From positions 1 through 64,000 of the forward strand of contig CAYMLG010000006.1 of the NCBI GenBank assembly GCA_964391195.1: 64,000 nt of DNA, read 5' to 3'. This stretch comes from JAAYXE01 sp964391195. Its GTDB lineage: Bacteria > Chloroflexota > Anaerolineae > Anaerolineales > UBA4823. The notes below the pieces were generated by a model. That model searched no databases. It was not told the origin of the DNA and saw only the letters and a list, made by a program, of their open reading frames with translations. Position 1 is the stretch's first letter; each line of letters starts with the position of its first letter. The translations under genes and the position numbers were made by a program. Of this stretch, positions 24,901 through 33,174 are shown one piece after another.

Positions 24901-25408
24901 TCGCCGCGGGGTAGTCGCGGTTTAGGCGGCTTTGAGCGATGAGCTGCTCCAGGCAGCGGAAATAAAGCTCGCGCAGCGCCTCTCGTTTCGCAAATACCCA
25001 ATCGTCATATACCGTTTCAAGCAGATCGCCGCTGTAAAGCTGGACCGCTTCAGCCAGGGTTTCCGGTTGGGCAGCTAGCTGCTCCAATTGGGCCACATCC
25101 AGCCAGAAGTCCGCCTGCGGATTCCATTGAACGGTGGCAGCTTCGAGCAGCAGCCAGGGGCGTCCGGCGGGTGCAGGGGGAAGGGCATGGCGCAGGTGGT
25201 GCAGGTGGCGGCGCAGGTTGGCGCGCGCCTCCGTCTCCGGCGCATCGGGCCACAATTCAAACGCGATTTGCTGCCGGTCGACCGGACGGTCGCGATGGAG
25301 CAAAAGGAAGGCCAGCAGGGGGAAGGTTTTCGGTGGGGCGCAGAACTTTAACGGCTGCCCATCCAGCAGGAGACGAGGTTTTCCCAGTAGATGAATAATG
25401 AGCTTCAT
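21908..25408 (-). CDS. BTAD-type transcriptional regulator with ATPase and TPR domains
   Basis: This 1166-residue SARP/LAL-like regulator has a winged-helix and bacterial transcriptional activator domain (about 1-235, with LWPDAPETEARANLRRHLHH). The P-loop ATPase starts at about 260 with FIGRKTELERL and has Walker A GEAGIGKS at 290-298, Walker B-like LLLILEDLHWAG, then helical repeats of TPR type to the C-terminus (about 650-1150). Such proteins activate secondary-metabolism or stress genes on ligand or protein binding. The ATG at 25408 follows CAAGGAGACAAT. The target genes are unknown; the nearest candidates are the three small or secreted-protein genes behind it. Confidence 0.9.
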   Translation of the reverse strand: MKLIIHLLGKPRLLLDGQPLKFCAPPKTFPLLAFLLLHRDRPVDRQQIAFELWPDAPETEARANLRRHLHHLRHALPPAPAGRPWLLLEAATVQWNPQADFWLDVAQLEQLAAQPETLAEAVQLYSGDLLETVYDDWVFAKREALRELYFRCLEQLIAQSRLNRDYPAAIGYARQLLGVDPFREDILRQLMAVQYEAGNRAGAIQEYTTFEHRLRREMHVDPMPETRTLYELILRNARLPGGEAPPAPQADPPYAVQALPFIGRKTELERLANRWSRAAHGQGGLVLVSGEAGIGKSRLASELSRLVEAQGGRVIYGATSPREPRPYQAVAEALQSARPLLAVLQKDPACMPALAALVPELASERSRAGKSPAGQPPLNPENERLILFDAVAISLVKLAEPRPLLLILEDLHWAGAATLDLVQFIARRAAGAALLIIGTYRDEETPRTHAMNVMRRCLQDEKLIDHIPLGRLPLESFEALMSHFAAGEQGLAARLHAESEGNPLFLQILWHQYQTEGVQAETQLPGGIQAAIAGRLAHLSAETRVYAEVAAVLGPAFDAEAVREVGGWDEIRAHDALHSLLDRRILHEAGSGQRYDYRFTHHLIQTVLYDEMSPARRKRRHRRAAEVLADLYPAQHEELAGELAYHYDAGGAPDQAIACYHTAARRHLAVFADSQALQCIDRAIQLCDQTATPASTHILAKLLLLRADIHYRHGDRVDEFRDLQQLVSLADSLDDLSLSCEVLKRQILYYRAVDDHPKQKELLESLSQQAERLGDPRWSAEAAFHEGVYFHLRDEFSQAVARFHHALDLYAQLQDTQGQVISCCGLSEVAISLRQNSEADHWAQKALELCRDNIPSSDLLRTLWNLAGNGFLDNDNDRCLAYAQKLLKAACDAGDRVWQANAYRLIGIVYRRQFKIAEARSTLETAYSLYQSLQKPRGCALVLEIMGHLEVSLGHFQAAIQNYQQALRSNQQTNSRQSITEDLINIGFAASLQRDYATEKQYAGQALELAREIQSRHLEAYALQNLGEAERGFGNLEASLRYLLEARRLFNSPSEVEARTSVAADLALTFMGLGDLTQALCSAEEVIENYPEIAGKDDNTHRYIWIAAQALRAAGQDERARQALAQAYQDFQHSLAAIPDDESRRAFANIYYNQEIAAAYQRDEWP

Positions 25409-25644
25409 ATTGTCTCCTTGCCGGTTATCAGCGGGCATCCCTCGCAGCAATCAATAGGGACAACCTCAGGCGAACCTGAAGCATGGGTGGCTATTTATTT
25501 GGTTTCGGTCGATTAGGAAGACGGGTTTACTCGGATTGTAGCACGATCATTGCTGAAACGCAACAATCGGCGCCGGGTTCTAATAGGTTTGTAAGAGACC
25601 CTGCCTGCCATACCGGGGCTAAATGTGAACCGGTGGAATGGAGG

Positions 25645-26208
25645 TCAGACTTGTCCTTGATCGATATATAAAAGCGCCAAAGCGATGGCGGCTGTCCACA
25701 TCGTGGCCTGGAATTCGCCGCGGAGGAGGGCCGCTTGAAGCTCCCCCCGGTCGAGCAAGACCAGTTCCTGATCTTCCAGGTCATCCGCGTTGGGCTCGGT
25801 GACCCGGTAAGCGCCAAGCGCCAGGAATAGGTGAACTGTGCTCACCCCCCGGTTCGGGTCGGTGATATAGCTGCCGAGGCAGATCCATTGGCTGGCGGCG
25901 CAGCCTGTTTCCTCTTGTAGTTCTCTTTGGGCGGCAGCAAGCGGCTCCTCTCCTTCCTCGAGCATACCGCCTACCGGCGCGAAGGTGATCCCCTGGATGG
26001 CATACTTCGTCTGCCTGAAAACGAGGAACTTACCCTCCGCGGTCTGGGCCAGGATAATGACTGCGTCGGGGATGGACACCCACGGCCAATCCGGGATTAC
26101 CCGGCCGTCGGGAAGCTGGATAATGTGCTCTTCAACATTCAGAAATTTGCTGTGATCCAATATGGTTTTCCTGGAAAGCGTTTTCCAGGGACGGAGAGGG
26201 CCTTGCAT
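25645..26208 (-). CDS. Nudix hydrolase, ADP-ribose pyrophosphatase-like
   Basis: The complete Nudix box is seen in this 187-residue protein: GGMLEEGEEPLAAAQRELQ followed by EETG, i.e. GX5EX7REUXEEXGU. Upstream lies VSIPDAVIILAQTAEGKFLV and downstream LGSYITDPNRGVST, as in ADP-ribose or NDP-sugar pyrophosphatases. It hydrolyses a nucleoside diphosphate linked to another moiety; the substrate is not certain. The ATG at 26208 follows GGGAGATCACCG. A longer frame would run into the family A repeat. Confidence 0.88.
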   Translation of the reverse strand: MQGPLRPWKTLSRKTILDHSKFLNVEEHIIQLPDGRVIPDWPWVSIPDAVIILAQTAEGKFLVFRQTKYAIQGITFAPVGGMLEEGEEPLAAAQRELQEETGCAASQWICLGSYITDPNRGVSTVHLFLALGAYRVTEPNADDLEDQELVLLDRGELQAALLRGEFQATMWTAAIALALLYIDQGQV

Positions 26209-26250
26209 CGGTGATCTCCCACCTTGCCAGATCGTCTTTTCGCGGATAAG

Positions 26251-26371
26251 GGTGTAGGCAACCTGTCGGTGCGAATTGTTGTATTGAGGTGTGGGCGACA
26301 AAGCCGGGCGACGAAGTCGCGCACACCCCCAAACACTAATTCCTTTCTGCTGACAAGTTGCTTGTGTACAC
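26251..26371. repeat. palindromic element family A, copy 2
   Basis: The left arm GGTGTAGGCAACCTGTCGG pairs with the reverse complement of the right arm ending CTTGTGTACAC. The inner part has GGTGTGGGCGAC and GTCGCGCACACCCC. The centre differs from copy 1, but arm order and spacing are the same. It fills the gap between the MacB-like permease gene end (26392) and the Nudix start. Confidence 0.7.
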
Positions 26372-26391
26372 AGCGGACAAAGAAGCCAGAT

Positions 26392-27690
26392 TTACTCGTA
26401 GCGTAATGCCTGAATGGGGTCGAGGCGGGTGGCGCGCAGAGCGGGGTAGATGCCGGAGGCGACACCGACGAAGGCGGAGAAGGCCAGGGCGGCGATCATC
26501 AGCCAGGGAGGGGTATAGACCAGGTTGGGTATGGTTAAGTCCGCTGCCCCCTGTTGGGCCATCATCGAGCCGAGGTACGAACCGGCGATGAAGTTGATCA
26601 TGCCGCCGGCCGCCAGAGACAGGAGTAGGCCGCTGAGCCCGCCCAGCAGACCGATCCCGCCGGCTTCGGCGAGAAAGACGAACAGCACGTCCCGGTTGCG
26701 GGCGCCCACGGCCTTCATCAGCCCGATCTCGCGCGTGCGCTCGTAGATGGCCATGATCATGGCGTTGGCGATGCCGACCCCGGCGACCAGCAGGGCGACC
26801 CCGCCCAGGCTGCCGAGCACAATTTGGATGACCACGAAGATCATATTGTTGCTCTGGATCATGGTCTGCAGGGAGTAAGCGTAAAAACCTTGCAACAGGA
26901 TTTGCTGCTCGATAGCAGGCACCTGGCGAGAGTCGCTGGCCTTGATCAGTACCTGGTCGTAGCCGGTGCGGGCATAGTTTTCTCGCCCACCGGTGAACCA
27001 GGTGTTCAGGTCTTCGACATCTTTGAGCGACATGTAGATTGAATAGTCTTTTTCTCCCCCGCTCTCGGCCAGCACACCGGCCACGCGCAAACGCACCTGG
27101 CGCTCGGTCATGGCGCCATCATCGCCGAATTTTTGAGCCCGGAAGATCAGGGTTTGTCCTTGCAAGTCGAGAGACTCTTCAACCCCCCGGCGGGTGAACG
27201 GATCGCGGAATTGGAGGGGTACACGATAGCCGATGATGACCTGCCACTGCCCGAGGCGAGAAGAGCCGCTCTGCATCTTGAAATCCATGGTGTGCACTGC
27301 CTGAGGGTCGATCCCGATGATGTTGGGGTAAGAGGACAGGCGTTTAAACTGAAGTTCGCCGCTGCCCCGCAGGCGCAGCACAGGGGTCACGGCTGCAACC
27401 CCCGGCAGATCCCTAAACTCATCAATCGTCTGCGCGTCCAGGCGGGCTTCGCTGCTGCCGGTGACCACGCCGAACATCGCTAACTCGGTGGGCGGGTAGA
27501 CGTTGATCTCGGTCAGCTCCCCAAAGGAGGACATGCTCTCCTCGTTCACCCGCTGCAAGCCGATGCCGAGGGAGACGACCAGAATGACGGCCGCCGTGCC
27601 GATCAGCACGCCGGTGGCTGTCATCGCCACCCGCAGCTTCATGCGCAGCAGGTTGCGGCGAACGAGGTAGAACAGGTCTCTCCAGGTCAT
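26392..27690 (-). CDS. MacB/FtsX-type ABC transporter permease
   Basis: This 432-residue permease has one N-terminal membrane helix (about 20-42), a large extracytoplasmic MacB-type domain, and three C-terminal helices of the FtsX fold (about 285-420). It has the typical ERTREIGLMKAVGARNRDVL between them and PALRATRLDPIQALRYE at the end. It should form, with the ATPase encoded at 29343-30023, a mechanotransmission-type export or lipoprotein system. It begins 3 bp after the exported adaptor-like gene and is the last of a six-gene operon. Confidence 0.9.
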   Translation of the reverse strand: MTWRDLFYLVRRNLLRMKLRVAMTATGVLIGTAAVILVVSLGIGLQRVNEESMSSFGELTEINVYPPTELAMFGVVTGSSEARLDAQTIDEFRDLPGVAAVTPVLRLRGSGELQFKRLSSYPNIIGIDPQAVHTMDFKMQSGSSRLGQWQVIIGYRVPLQFRDPFTRRGVEESLDLQGQTLIFRAQKFGDDGAMTERQVRLRVAGVLAESGGEKDYSIYMSLKDVEDLNTWFTGGRENYARTGYDQVLIKASDSRQVPAIEQQILLQGFYAYSLQTMIQSNNMIFVVIQIVLGSLGGVALLVAGVGIANAMIMAIYERTREIGLMKAVGARNRDVLFVFLAEAGGIGLLGGLSGLLLSLAAGGMINFIAGSYLGSMMAQQGAADLTIPNLVYTPPWLMIAALAFSAFVGVASGIYPALRATRLDPIQALRYE

Positions 27691-27693
27691 CGC

Positions 27694-29289
27694 TCAGTCT
27701 CCGGTGCCCAGGCCAAGCAGGGCGCGCACCACCCGCACCACCCGGTCCCACAGGCTGAGCTCTTCCTCAGCGGCTTCTGCTTCGCCAGGGTTTACCGGAT
27801 CGGGTTCCGTTTCCGGTTCGGGGACTTCGACGGTGAGGGTCTCGGTTACGACCTGGGGCTGGTTGAAATCGTCCAGGTAGTGGATGGTGACCTGGATGGG
27901 CAGCTTACCGCCGCGTTCAGGGGTGGCCAGGGCATCTAAAGAGCCGGCTGTGCCGCCGTCCAGTGGGCCGACAAACAGTGAGCCGTTCTCTATTTGCATA
28001 TCCGGGCTGCTGATCTCTACCGTGCTGACGTTCAGCGTGTTGCGTCCGATGTTGACCACCTCGACCGGCAGATCGAACGTCTCTCCGGGGAAACCGGGTT
28101 CGACCGGGCGGTAGAAGCTGACCTGGAGCTGGGGCCGGCGGCTGACGAGCACGTTCAACACCTGGATGGCGCTGTTTTGAATTTCGTCACCGGCTTCGTA
28201 GCTGAGGCTTACCGGCAGATTGTACACGCCGGAGGTGGCTGCGCCGTCCACCACCAGGTTGTGCTCGATTTCGATGGTCTCTCCCGCCGCCAGGGAGGGG
28301 ACGAAGCGCACATTCCCCGAGTCGAGTATGGCAAAGGGAGAGAGCCCGGCCCCATTTTCACCCCCCATGGTGAGCAGAATCTGGCGCGCTTCGCTTTTAC
28401 CCACATTCATAAATTCCAGGCGGAGGGTGAAGCGGTCTCCGGGGGATAGGGTCTGGGGCTCGGTGTTGTAGGACTGCAGCAGCACCAGGGGTTGGGTCGA
28501 GGCCACGTCGGAGATCTCGATGCCAATGCTCTGGTTCGAATCGAAGGAACGGCCGATATAGTCGCTGTACTGCAGGGCGAGATCGAGACTGTGGAAGCCG
28601 GCGGGCGCTTCCCGGGTGAGGGCCAGGGGCAGTTCCAGGCTGACGACCTGGTTCTCGGCGATGGTGTCGATCACTTGCAGGCTGGATCCTTCACGCGGGA
28701 TGGCCAGGGCGGGCGAGTTGAGCGAGATGCGGATGTTGGTGGCGGTGTAATCGCCCCGGTTAATCAACTGCATGGTGACGGTGAATGAACCGCCGGGATC
28801 GATGGTATCCGGAATTGTCTCTACCGCCTGGATGATCACCTGCGGGCGGCCGTAGACCAGCGTGTTGCGAGGAGAAGCGGTGGCGGTGGGTTTAGGCTTG
28901 GGGTCGGTGATCTTGATCGCCCGCTCGAGCAGCCAGGTGTGTCCATCGGGCCGGATCACTTCCACATCGTAGATCCCTTTTTTCACCCCGCCAGGCACCA
29001 GGGCGCGCACGGCTTTATTGTTCAACACCTGCGAATCCAGCAGGCCGTAGTCCACCAGGCGGACAGCAGTACCGGGCAGGAAGCCTGAGCCGTAGATACT
29101 CAATATCCCGCCGGACACGTTGTCGAACTTGCCCGGTTCGTAGCCGGTGATGGAGAAGGCGTCCGGATTGTCCTCCTGGTATTGGGAGGCAGGTGAAGGG
29201 CCTGCGAGGGTCGAGACTTCCCCGGGAAAAACATTCCCGGCTGTCAGGGCCAGCAAAATTGCACAAACGATGAAGAACGATTTTCTCAT
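27694..29289 (-). CDS. exported protein with IPT/TIG-like and CARDB-like domains
   Basis: This 531-residue protein has a signal peptide (about 1-22). An IPT/TIG-like immunoglobulin fold follows (about 45-130: SGGILSIYGSGFLPGTAVRL). Then come three CARDB-like or S-layer type beta domains with DPGGSFTVTMQLINRGDY, SPGDRFTLRLEFMNVGKS and FPGETFDLPVEVVNIGRN. The C-terminus is an acidic Pro/Glu linker and an amphipathic helix. It sits between the ATPase and permease genes and could act as the extracytoplasmic partner in place of a MacA adaptor. That role is inference. Confidence 0.75.
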   Translation of the reverse strand: MRKSFFIVCAILLALTAGNVFPGEVSTLAGPSPASQYQEDNPDAFSITGYEPGKFDNVSGGILSIYGSGFLPGTAVRLVDYGLLDSQVLNNKAVRALVPGGVKKGIYDVEVIRPDGHTWLLERAIKITDPKPKPTATASPRNTLVYGRPQVIIQAVETIPDTIDPGGSFTVTMQLINRGDYTATNIRISLNSPALAIPREGSSLQVIDTIAENQVVSLELPLALTREAPAGFHSLDLALQYSDYIGRSFDSNQSIGIEISDVASTQPLVLLQSYNTEPQTLSPGDRFTLRLEFMNVGKSEARQILLTMGGENGAGLSPFAILDSGNVRFVPSLAAGETIEIEHNLVVDGAATSGVYNLPVSLSYEAGDEIQNSAIQVLNVLVSRRPQLQVSFYRPVEPGFPGETFDLPVEVVNIGRNTLNVSTVEISSPDMQIENGSLFVGPLDGGTAGSLDALATPERGGKLPIQVTIHYLDDFNQPQVVTETLTVEVPEPETEPDPVNPGEAEAAEEELSLWDRVVRVVRALLGLGTGD

Positions 29290-29342
29290 TGGGTACTCTC
29301 TAAGTAAACCTAGACGCCAGGATCGGCTGCGCCGGCCGGGCG

Positions 29343-30023
29343 TTACTCGACGATACGGCCATCGTGCAGGCGGATGCAGCGTGTAGATTGTTCGACCACA
29401 TGCGGGTCGTGTGAGACGATGATCACCGTACGCCCCTCCTGGTGTAGCTGGCGCAGCAAGTCCAGCACTTCGCCTCCGGAGCGGCTGTCCAGGTTGCCGG
29501 TGGGCTCATCGGCCAGAATAATCTGGGGTTCGTTCACTAACGAACGGGCGATCGCCACTCGCTGCTGCTGCCCGCCGGAGAGTTCGGACGGCCGGTGGTT
29601 CATGCGCTCGCCCAGCCCGACCCGTTCCAATAATTCCCGGGCTTTCTGGCGGCGCTCGGCCGGGGGGACGCGGGAGAACAGCATAGGAAACTCGACATTT
29701 TCGAGCGCCGAAAGGCTGGGGATCAGGTTGAACATCTGGAAAATAAAGCCGATGCGAGCCTGGCGGAAAACCGCCAAGCCATCCTCGTCCAGGGCGCTGA
29801 TATCCTGCCCGGCGACTGTGATCCTACCAGAAGTCGGGTGATCCAGACCGCCGAGCAGGTACATCAGGGTGGATTTTCCCGAACCGGATGTACCGGTGAC
29901 CCCCAGCAGCTCACCTGCGGCGATGTCAAGGGTGACCCCATCCAGGGCGCGCACAGTCTCCCGCCCCATTTGGAAGTGGCGGTGCAGGTCTTCGATCTGG
30001 ATGAGCGCCTGGACTCCGGTCAT
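29343..30023 (-). CDS. MacB/LolD-type ABC transporter ATPase
   Basis: This 226-residue ATPase has Walker A GTSGSGKST, the LolD-class IGFIFQMFNLIPSLSALENV, signature LSGGQQQRVAIARSL, and Walker B IILADEPTGNLDSRSG. The start ATG at 30023 overlaps the stop of the Yip1 gene as ATGA, so the pair is translationally coupled. It powers the permease encoded at 26392-27690. The cargo is unknown. Confidence 0.92.
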   Translation of the reverse strand: MTGVQALIQIEDLHRHFQMGRETVRALDGVTLDIAAGELLGVTGTSGSGKSTLMYLLGGLDHPTSGRITVAGQDISALDEDGLAVFRQARIGFIFQMFNLIPSLSALENVEFPMLFSRVPPAERRQKARELLERVGLGERMNHRPSELSGGQQQRVAIARSLVNEPQIILADEPTGNLDSRSGGEVLDLLRQLHQEGRTVIIVSHDPHVVEQSTRCIRLHDGRIVE

Positions 30024-30823
30024 CCGGTAAAACCAAAGGAGAAAGCGCTGCTGATGAGCACCGGGATCAGGCCGAGCAGGGCCAGGACGACCCACACGCC
30101 GACCACGATCAGGGTGGCTTTGCGGCCGGAGATGCGGGCGGTAACCATCACCGCCAGGACCAACAGGACGACATTCCATACTGCAAACAGGTCGATCCGG
30201 GAGAGCAGACTGCTGGCGACCATCTCGCCGGTGGTCGGCATATTGGCCAGCAGCTCAGGCATACTTTCTGCTGCACGGTCTCGCATCACCAGCCCGGAAA
30301 GACCGGGATATTTGATCGTTTCTCCGGTAACCAGGATGGTCACGGTCTGCAGCAGCCCGCGCAGGGCGATGGGCACCCAGGACCAGACCACCGCCTGCCA
30401 CATTTGTTTGAAATTCTCTGCGCCTCCCAGCATCGTACTGAGCAGGTGCAGGGCTCCGGACCAGACCAGCCAGGTGAGCAGCAGGCCAATAATCCCCATA
30501 ATCGAAGGGAAGATCACGGTGAAGATGGGGTTCGTGGAGAATTGGGTTGCCTGCTGCTGCATCTCAGGGGAGATCGTTTGCCCGGTTTCCGCCTGCTGTT
30601 CGAGTACGAGGCGGATCGCTTCTTCTGCCTCGCGGGCAGTGATCGGCGCGGCAACGACCACCGGCAGGATGGTGAGGGCCAGCACCAGGAGGGCGACGGC
30701 GATCCAACTCCTTCCGCCGTTCTCGCGCAAATAGCGAAAAGCGGCTTTGGGCCGGCGGATCAGGTCCCAGGTGAGGTTCAACAGGTTGCGGTTGGTGGTG
30801 GGTAATACAGCTTCGCTGGTCAT
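30020..30823 (-). CDS. Yip1-domain membrane protein
   Basis: This 267-residue protein has about five hydrophobic helices (approximately residues 40-62, 105-130, 150-175, 200-225, 235-260) and the Yip1-like N-terminal LTWDLIRRPKAAFRYL. Yip1-family bacterial proteins are often found with ABC transporters, with no established function. The ATG at 30823 follows TTGGAGCAAGCCT. It lies 22 bp after the response regulator gene and overlaps the ATPase gene by 4 bp. Confidence 0.75.
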   Translation of the reverse strand: MTSEAVLPTTNRNLLNLTWDLIRRPKAAFRYLRENGGRSWIAVALLVLALTILPVVVAAPITAREAEEAIRLVLEQQAETGQTISPEMQQQATQFSTNPIFTVIFPSIMGIIGLLLTWLVWSGALHLLSTMLGGAENFKQMWQAVVWSWVPIALRGLLQTVTILVTGETIKYPGLSGLVMRDRAAESMPELLANMPTTGEMVASSLLSRIDLFAVWNVVLLVLAVMVTARISGRKATLIVVGVWVVLALLGLIPVLISSAFSFGFTG

Positions 30824-30845
30824 AGGCTTGCTCCAATTCGATCGG

Positions 30846-31502
30846 TCATTCCCGGCGGACGATGCCCTCGCGCCAAGCATACACGGCTGCCTGGGTGCGG
30901 TCTGCCAGGTGCAGTTTGCTAAGAATATTGCTCACATGCCCTTTTACCGTTTTCTCGCTCAGCACCAGGTGGGCGGCAATCTGGGCATTGGAGAGACCAC
31001 CTGCGATCAGGCGCAGGACTTCGAACTCGCGGTCGCTGAGTTCGGTGAAGGCGTTAGGAGCGTCCCGGTGCACGCCCTGCAGCTCCTGGATGACGCGGGA
31101 TGCGACGCGCGGGTGAAGGACAGCTTCACCGGAAGCGGCTTTGCGGATAACCTCTCCCAGCTCTTGGGGTCCGATGTCCTTGAGCACGTAGGAGAGCGCT
31201 CCGGCGCGGATGGCGGGGAAGATGTGCTCATCTTCGTGGTAGGAGGTGAGCACCACAACCTGGGTCCGCGGGCTGCCGGCTTTGATCTGGCGGGTGGTTT
31301 CGACGCCATCCATCCCACCGGGCATCACCAGGTCCATCAGGACGACATCTGGGACGTGCTGCAGGACCAGGCGGACACCCTCAGCGCCGGAGGAGGCTTC
31401 GGCAATGACACGCAGGTCGGGCTGTGTTTCCAGGAACGCACGGATTCCATCGCGCACGACGCGATGATCGTCCACCAGGAGAACGGTAATCGGCTCGGAC
31501 AT
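30846..31502 (-). CDS. NarL/LiaR-family response regulator
   Basis: In this 218-residue protein the receiver domain has D11-D12, phosphoacceptor D57 in VVLMDLVMPGG, and LKDIG. The C-terminal LuxR-type helix-turn-helix has LSDREFEVLRLIAGGLSNAQ and KTVKGHVSNILSKL. The gene lies 50 bp after its cognate histidine kinase and directly before the Yip1-ATPase-exported protein-permease genes, so it probably controls that ABC operon and itself. Confidence 0.93.
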   Translation of the reverse strand: MSEPITVLLVDDHRVVRDGIRAFLETQPDLRVIAEASSGAEGVRLVLQHVPDVVLMDLVMPGGMDGVETTRQIKAGSPRTQVVVLTSYHEDEHIFPAIRAGALSYVLKDIGPQELGEVIRKAASGEAVLHPRVASRVIQELQGVHRDAPNAFTELSDREFEVLRLIAGGLSNAQIAAHLVLSEKTVKGHVSNILSKLHLADRTQAAVYAWREGIVRRE

Positions 31503-31552
31503 GATTTTTTTCCTTTATACCGGTTATCGATGTATGATGAAAGTGCTAAAAG

Positions 31553-33052
31553 TCATATTTTAACAACTGCTTTGATCTTGCAGCCGGAGCCGGGACGGCT
31601 GGCGACCTCCAGGGAGCCGCCCAGGGCTGCGATCCGCTCGCGCATGCTGTTCAAACCCAACCCCTTGCCGCTCTGTTCCTGCGGGTCGAAACCCTGCCCA
31701 TTATCCTCCACCGTGAGCACAACATCGCCAGGGTTCCAGGCGATGTGCAGTTGTACCTGTGTAGCCTGGCTGTGACGGGCAACGTTCGCCAGCGCCTCCT
31801 GCACCACTCGGAACAGGGCCTGTTCGATTTCGAGGGGTAGAGCGCGTTCCCCTTGCAGGCCGACCTGGACAGGGATCTTACGCTGGCGGGACCAGTCTGT
31901 GGCAAAGGTCCGGACTGCCTGAGCCAGGCCCTTCCCCTGGAGGGCGGCGGGGCGCAGCTCCCGGATCAGAGAGGTCAGTTCAGCTTGAGACTGGCGGGCG
32001 AGCTGCTCGGCTTCGAGCAGGTGCTGTTCGGCCGCCCGGGGATCGCTTGTCAACAAGGCGCGAGCCGCGCCCACCTGCATGGCGGTGGCGAAGACCTGCT
32101 GCTTGACGCTGTCGTGCAGATCTCGGGCCAGCCGGTTGCGCTCTTCCATGGTCGCCAACTCCTGACGGGTGTGGAGCAGATTCTGAAGCTGTTCCGCCAT
32201 GCGGTTCAGGCGGCCCGCCAGCTCGCCCAGCTCGTCTTGGGAGCTATCGCGGATAAAGGCGGAGAAATCGCCCTGGCTCCAGGAATCGGCGGCGTGGGAA
32301 ATCCTCAGCAGGCGGCGCGACAGGCCGCGGGCGGTGATGAAGCCGAACAGGGTGCCGATCGCCGCCGCAGCCACGGTGATCACCAAAGCGCTTACTCCCA
32401 ACATTTGGATAAAGCTGAGCAAGAATTCCCGGGATAAAACCGGAGAAATCGAGATGATGCGCAGGTAGACGGCCGCGACGATTTCCCGGTTTTGGTTCAA
32501 GACTGGCGCGGCCGACAGAATACTGCCATCGCTCAGACGGCGCGAAGTGGTATCCCCGCGCAGGGCGAGTTCGATCACTTCCCGGCTGCCGGCTTCATAA
32601 GAGCTATCGACGAAGGTTTCGCCAGGCGGGCCGACAGGTTGATCCTCAGGGTAGTTGTCCGCTAACAAGGCTCCATTGGTATCTACGACGGCGACCAGAT
32701 AGGATTCGCTCAACTGAAGTTGGAGACCGCCGGATGAGTTTTGCTGTTCTTGTCCGTCCGCCGAAAGCTGCAGTACCCTTTCTCCCTGGGAAGTTGCGGG
32801 ATACGCATTGGACAGATAGAGGCGTAAACCACGCAGGTCGGGCGGGTCTGTGAGGAAAGGGGCTGAACCTTGTGCGAGCTGAGTGACCAATTGTTCTCCC
32901 AGCGTATTGATCAGCGGGGATCGAGTGACGATCAAGATCAAGGCCAGAAATGCGATCGCCTCCAGCACCAGCACCGCCGTTACAGTTACCACCGTGTATG
33001 AGAGGGTCAGCTTCCAGCCCAAACGCTGTAATATACGCAGGGGAGATGTCAT
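31553..33052 (-). CDS. NarX/LiaS-type sensor histidine kinase
   Basis: This 499-residue kinase has a first membrane helix at about 17-43, an extracytoplasmic sensor domain at 44-210, a second helix at about 212-240, HAMP at about 240-292, and a HisKA_3 domain with phosphorylated H313 in RNRLARDLHDSVKQQ. The HATPase domain is at the C-terminus with VLTVEDNGQGFD and GLGLNSMRERI. It is the first gene of the six-gene unit that ends at 26392. The signal is unknown; the linkage to an exporter suggests envelope stress or an antimicrobial. Confidence 0.92.
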   Translation of the reverse strand: MTSPLRILQRLGWKLTLSYTVVTVTAVLVLEAIAFLALILIVTRSPLINTLGEQLVTQLAQGSAPFLTDPPDLRGLRLYLSNAYPATSQGERVLQLSADGQEQQNSSGGLQLQLSESYLVAVVDTNGALLADNYPEDQPVGPPGETFVDSSYEAGSREVIELALRGDTTSRRLSDGSILSAAPVLNQNREIVAAVYLRIISISPVLSREFLLSFIQMLGVSALVITVAAAAIGTLFGFITARGLSRRLLRISHAADSWSQGDFSAFIRDSSQDELGELAGRLNRMAEQLQNLLHTRQELATMEERNRLARDLHDSVKQQVFATAMQVGAARALLTSDPRAAEQHLLEAEQLARQSQAELTSLIRELRPAALQGKGLAQAVRTFATDWSRQRKIPVQVGLQGERALPLEIEQALFRVVQEALANVARHSQATQVQLHIAWNPGDVVLTVEDNGQGFDPQEQSGKGLGLNSMRERIAALGGSLEVASRPGSGCKIKAVVKI

Positions 33053-33121
33053 ATGCTAAGTATAAATGGTGTTTTAGAAAAATAACCAAAGAACTTGGGA
33101 AATTCCACATGAACCTGCAAG

Positions 33122-33164
33122 GATGAGGTGGGTGGCGCTTTTGGGCTGCGCCACCCACCTCATC
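33122..33164. terminator. strong stem-loop behind the ABC-2 permease gene
   Basis: GATGAGGTGGGTGGCGC and its exact complement form a 17-bp stem around a 9-base loop, 10 bp after the permease stop at 33175. There is no U-tract, so it may be a weak terminator or an mRNA 3' protection element. It also lies upstream of the histidine kinase gene. Confidence 0.6.
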
Positions 33165-33174
33165 ACCCGGGTAG

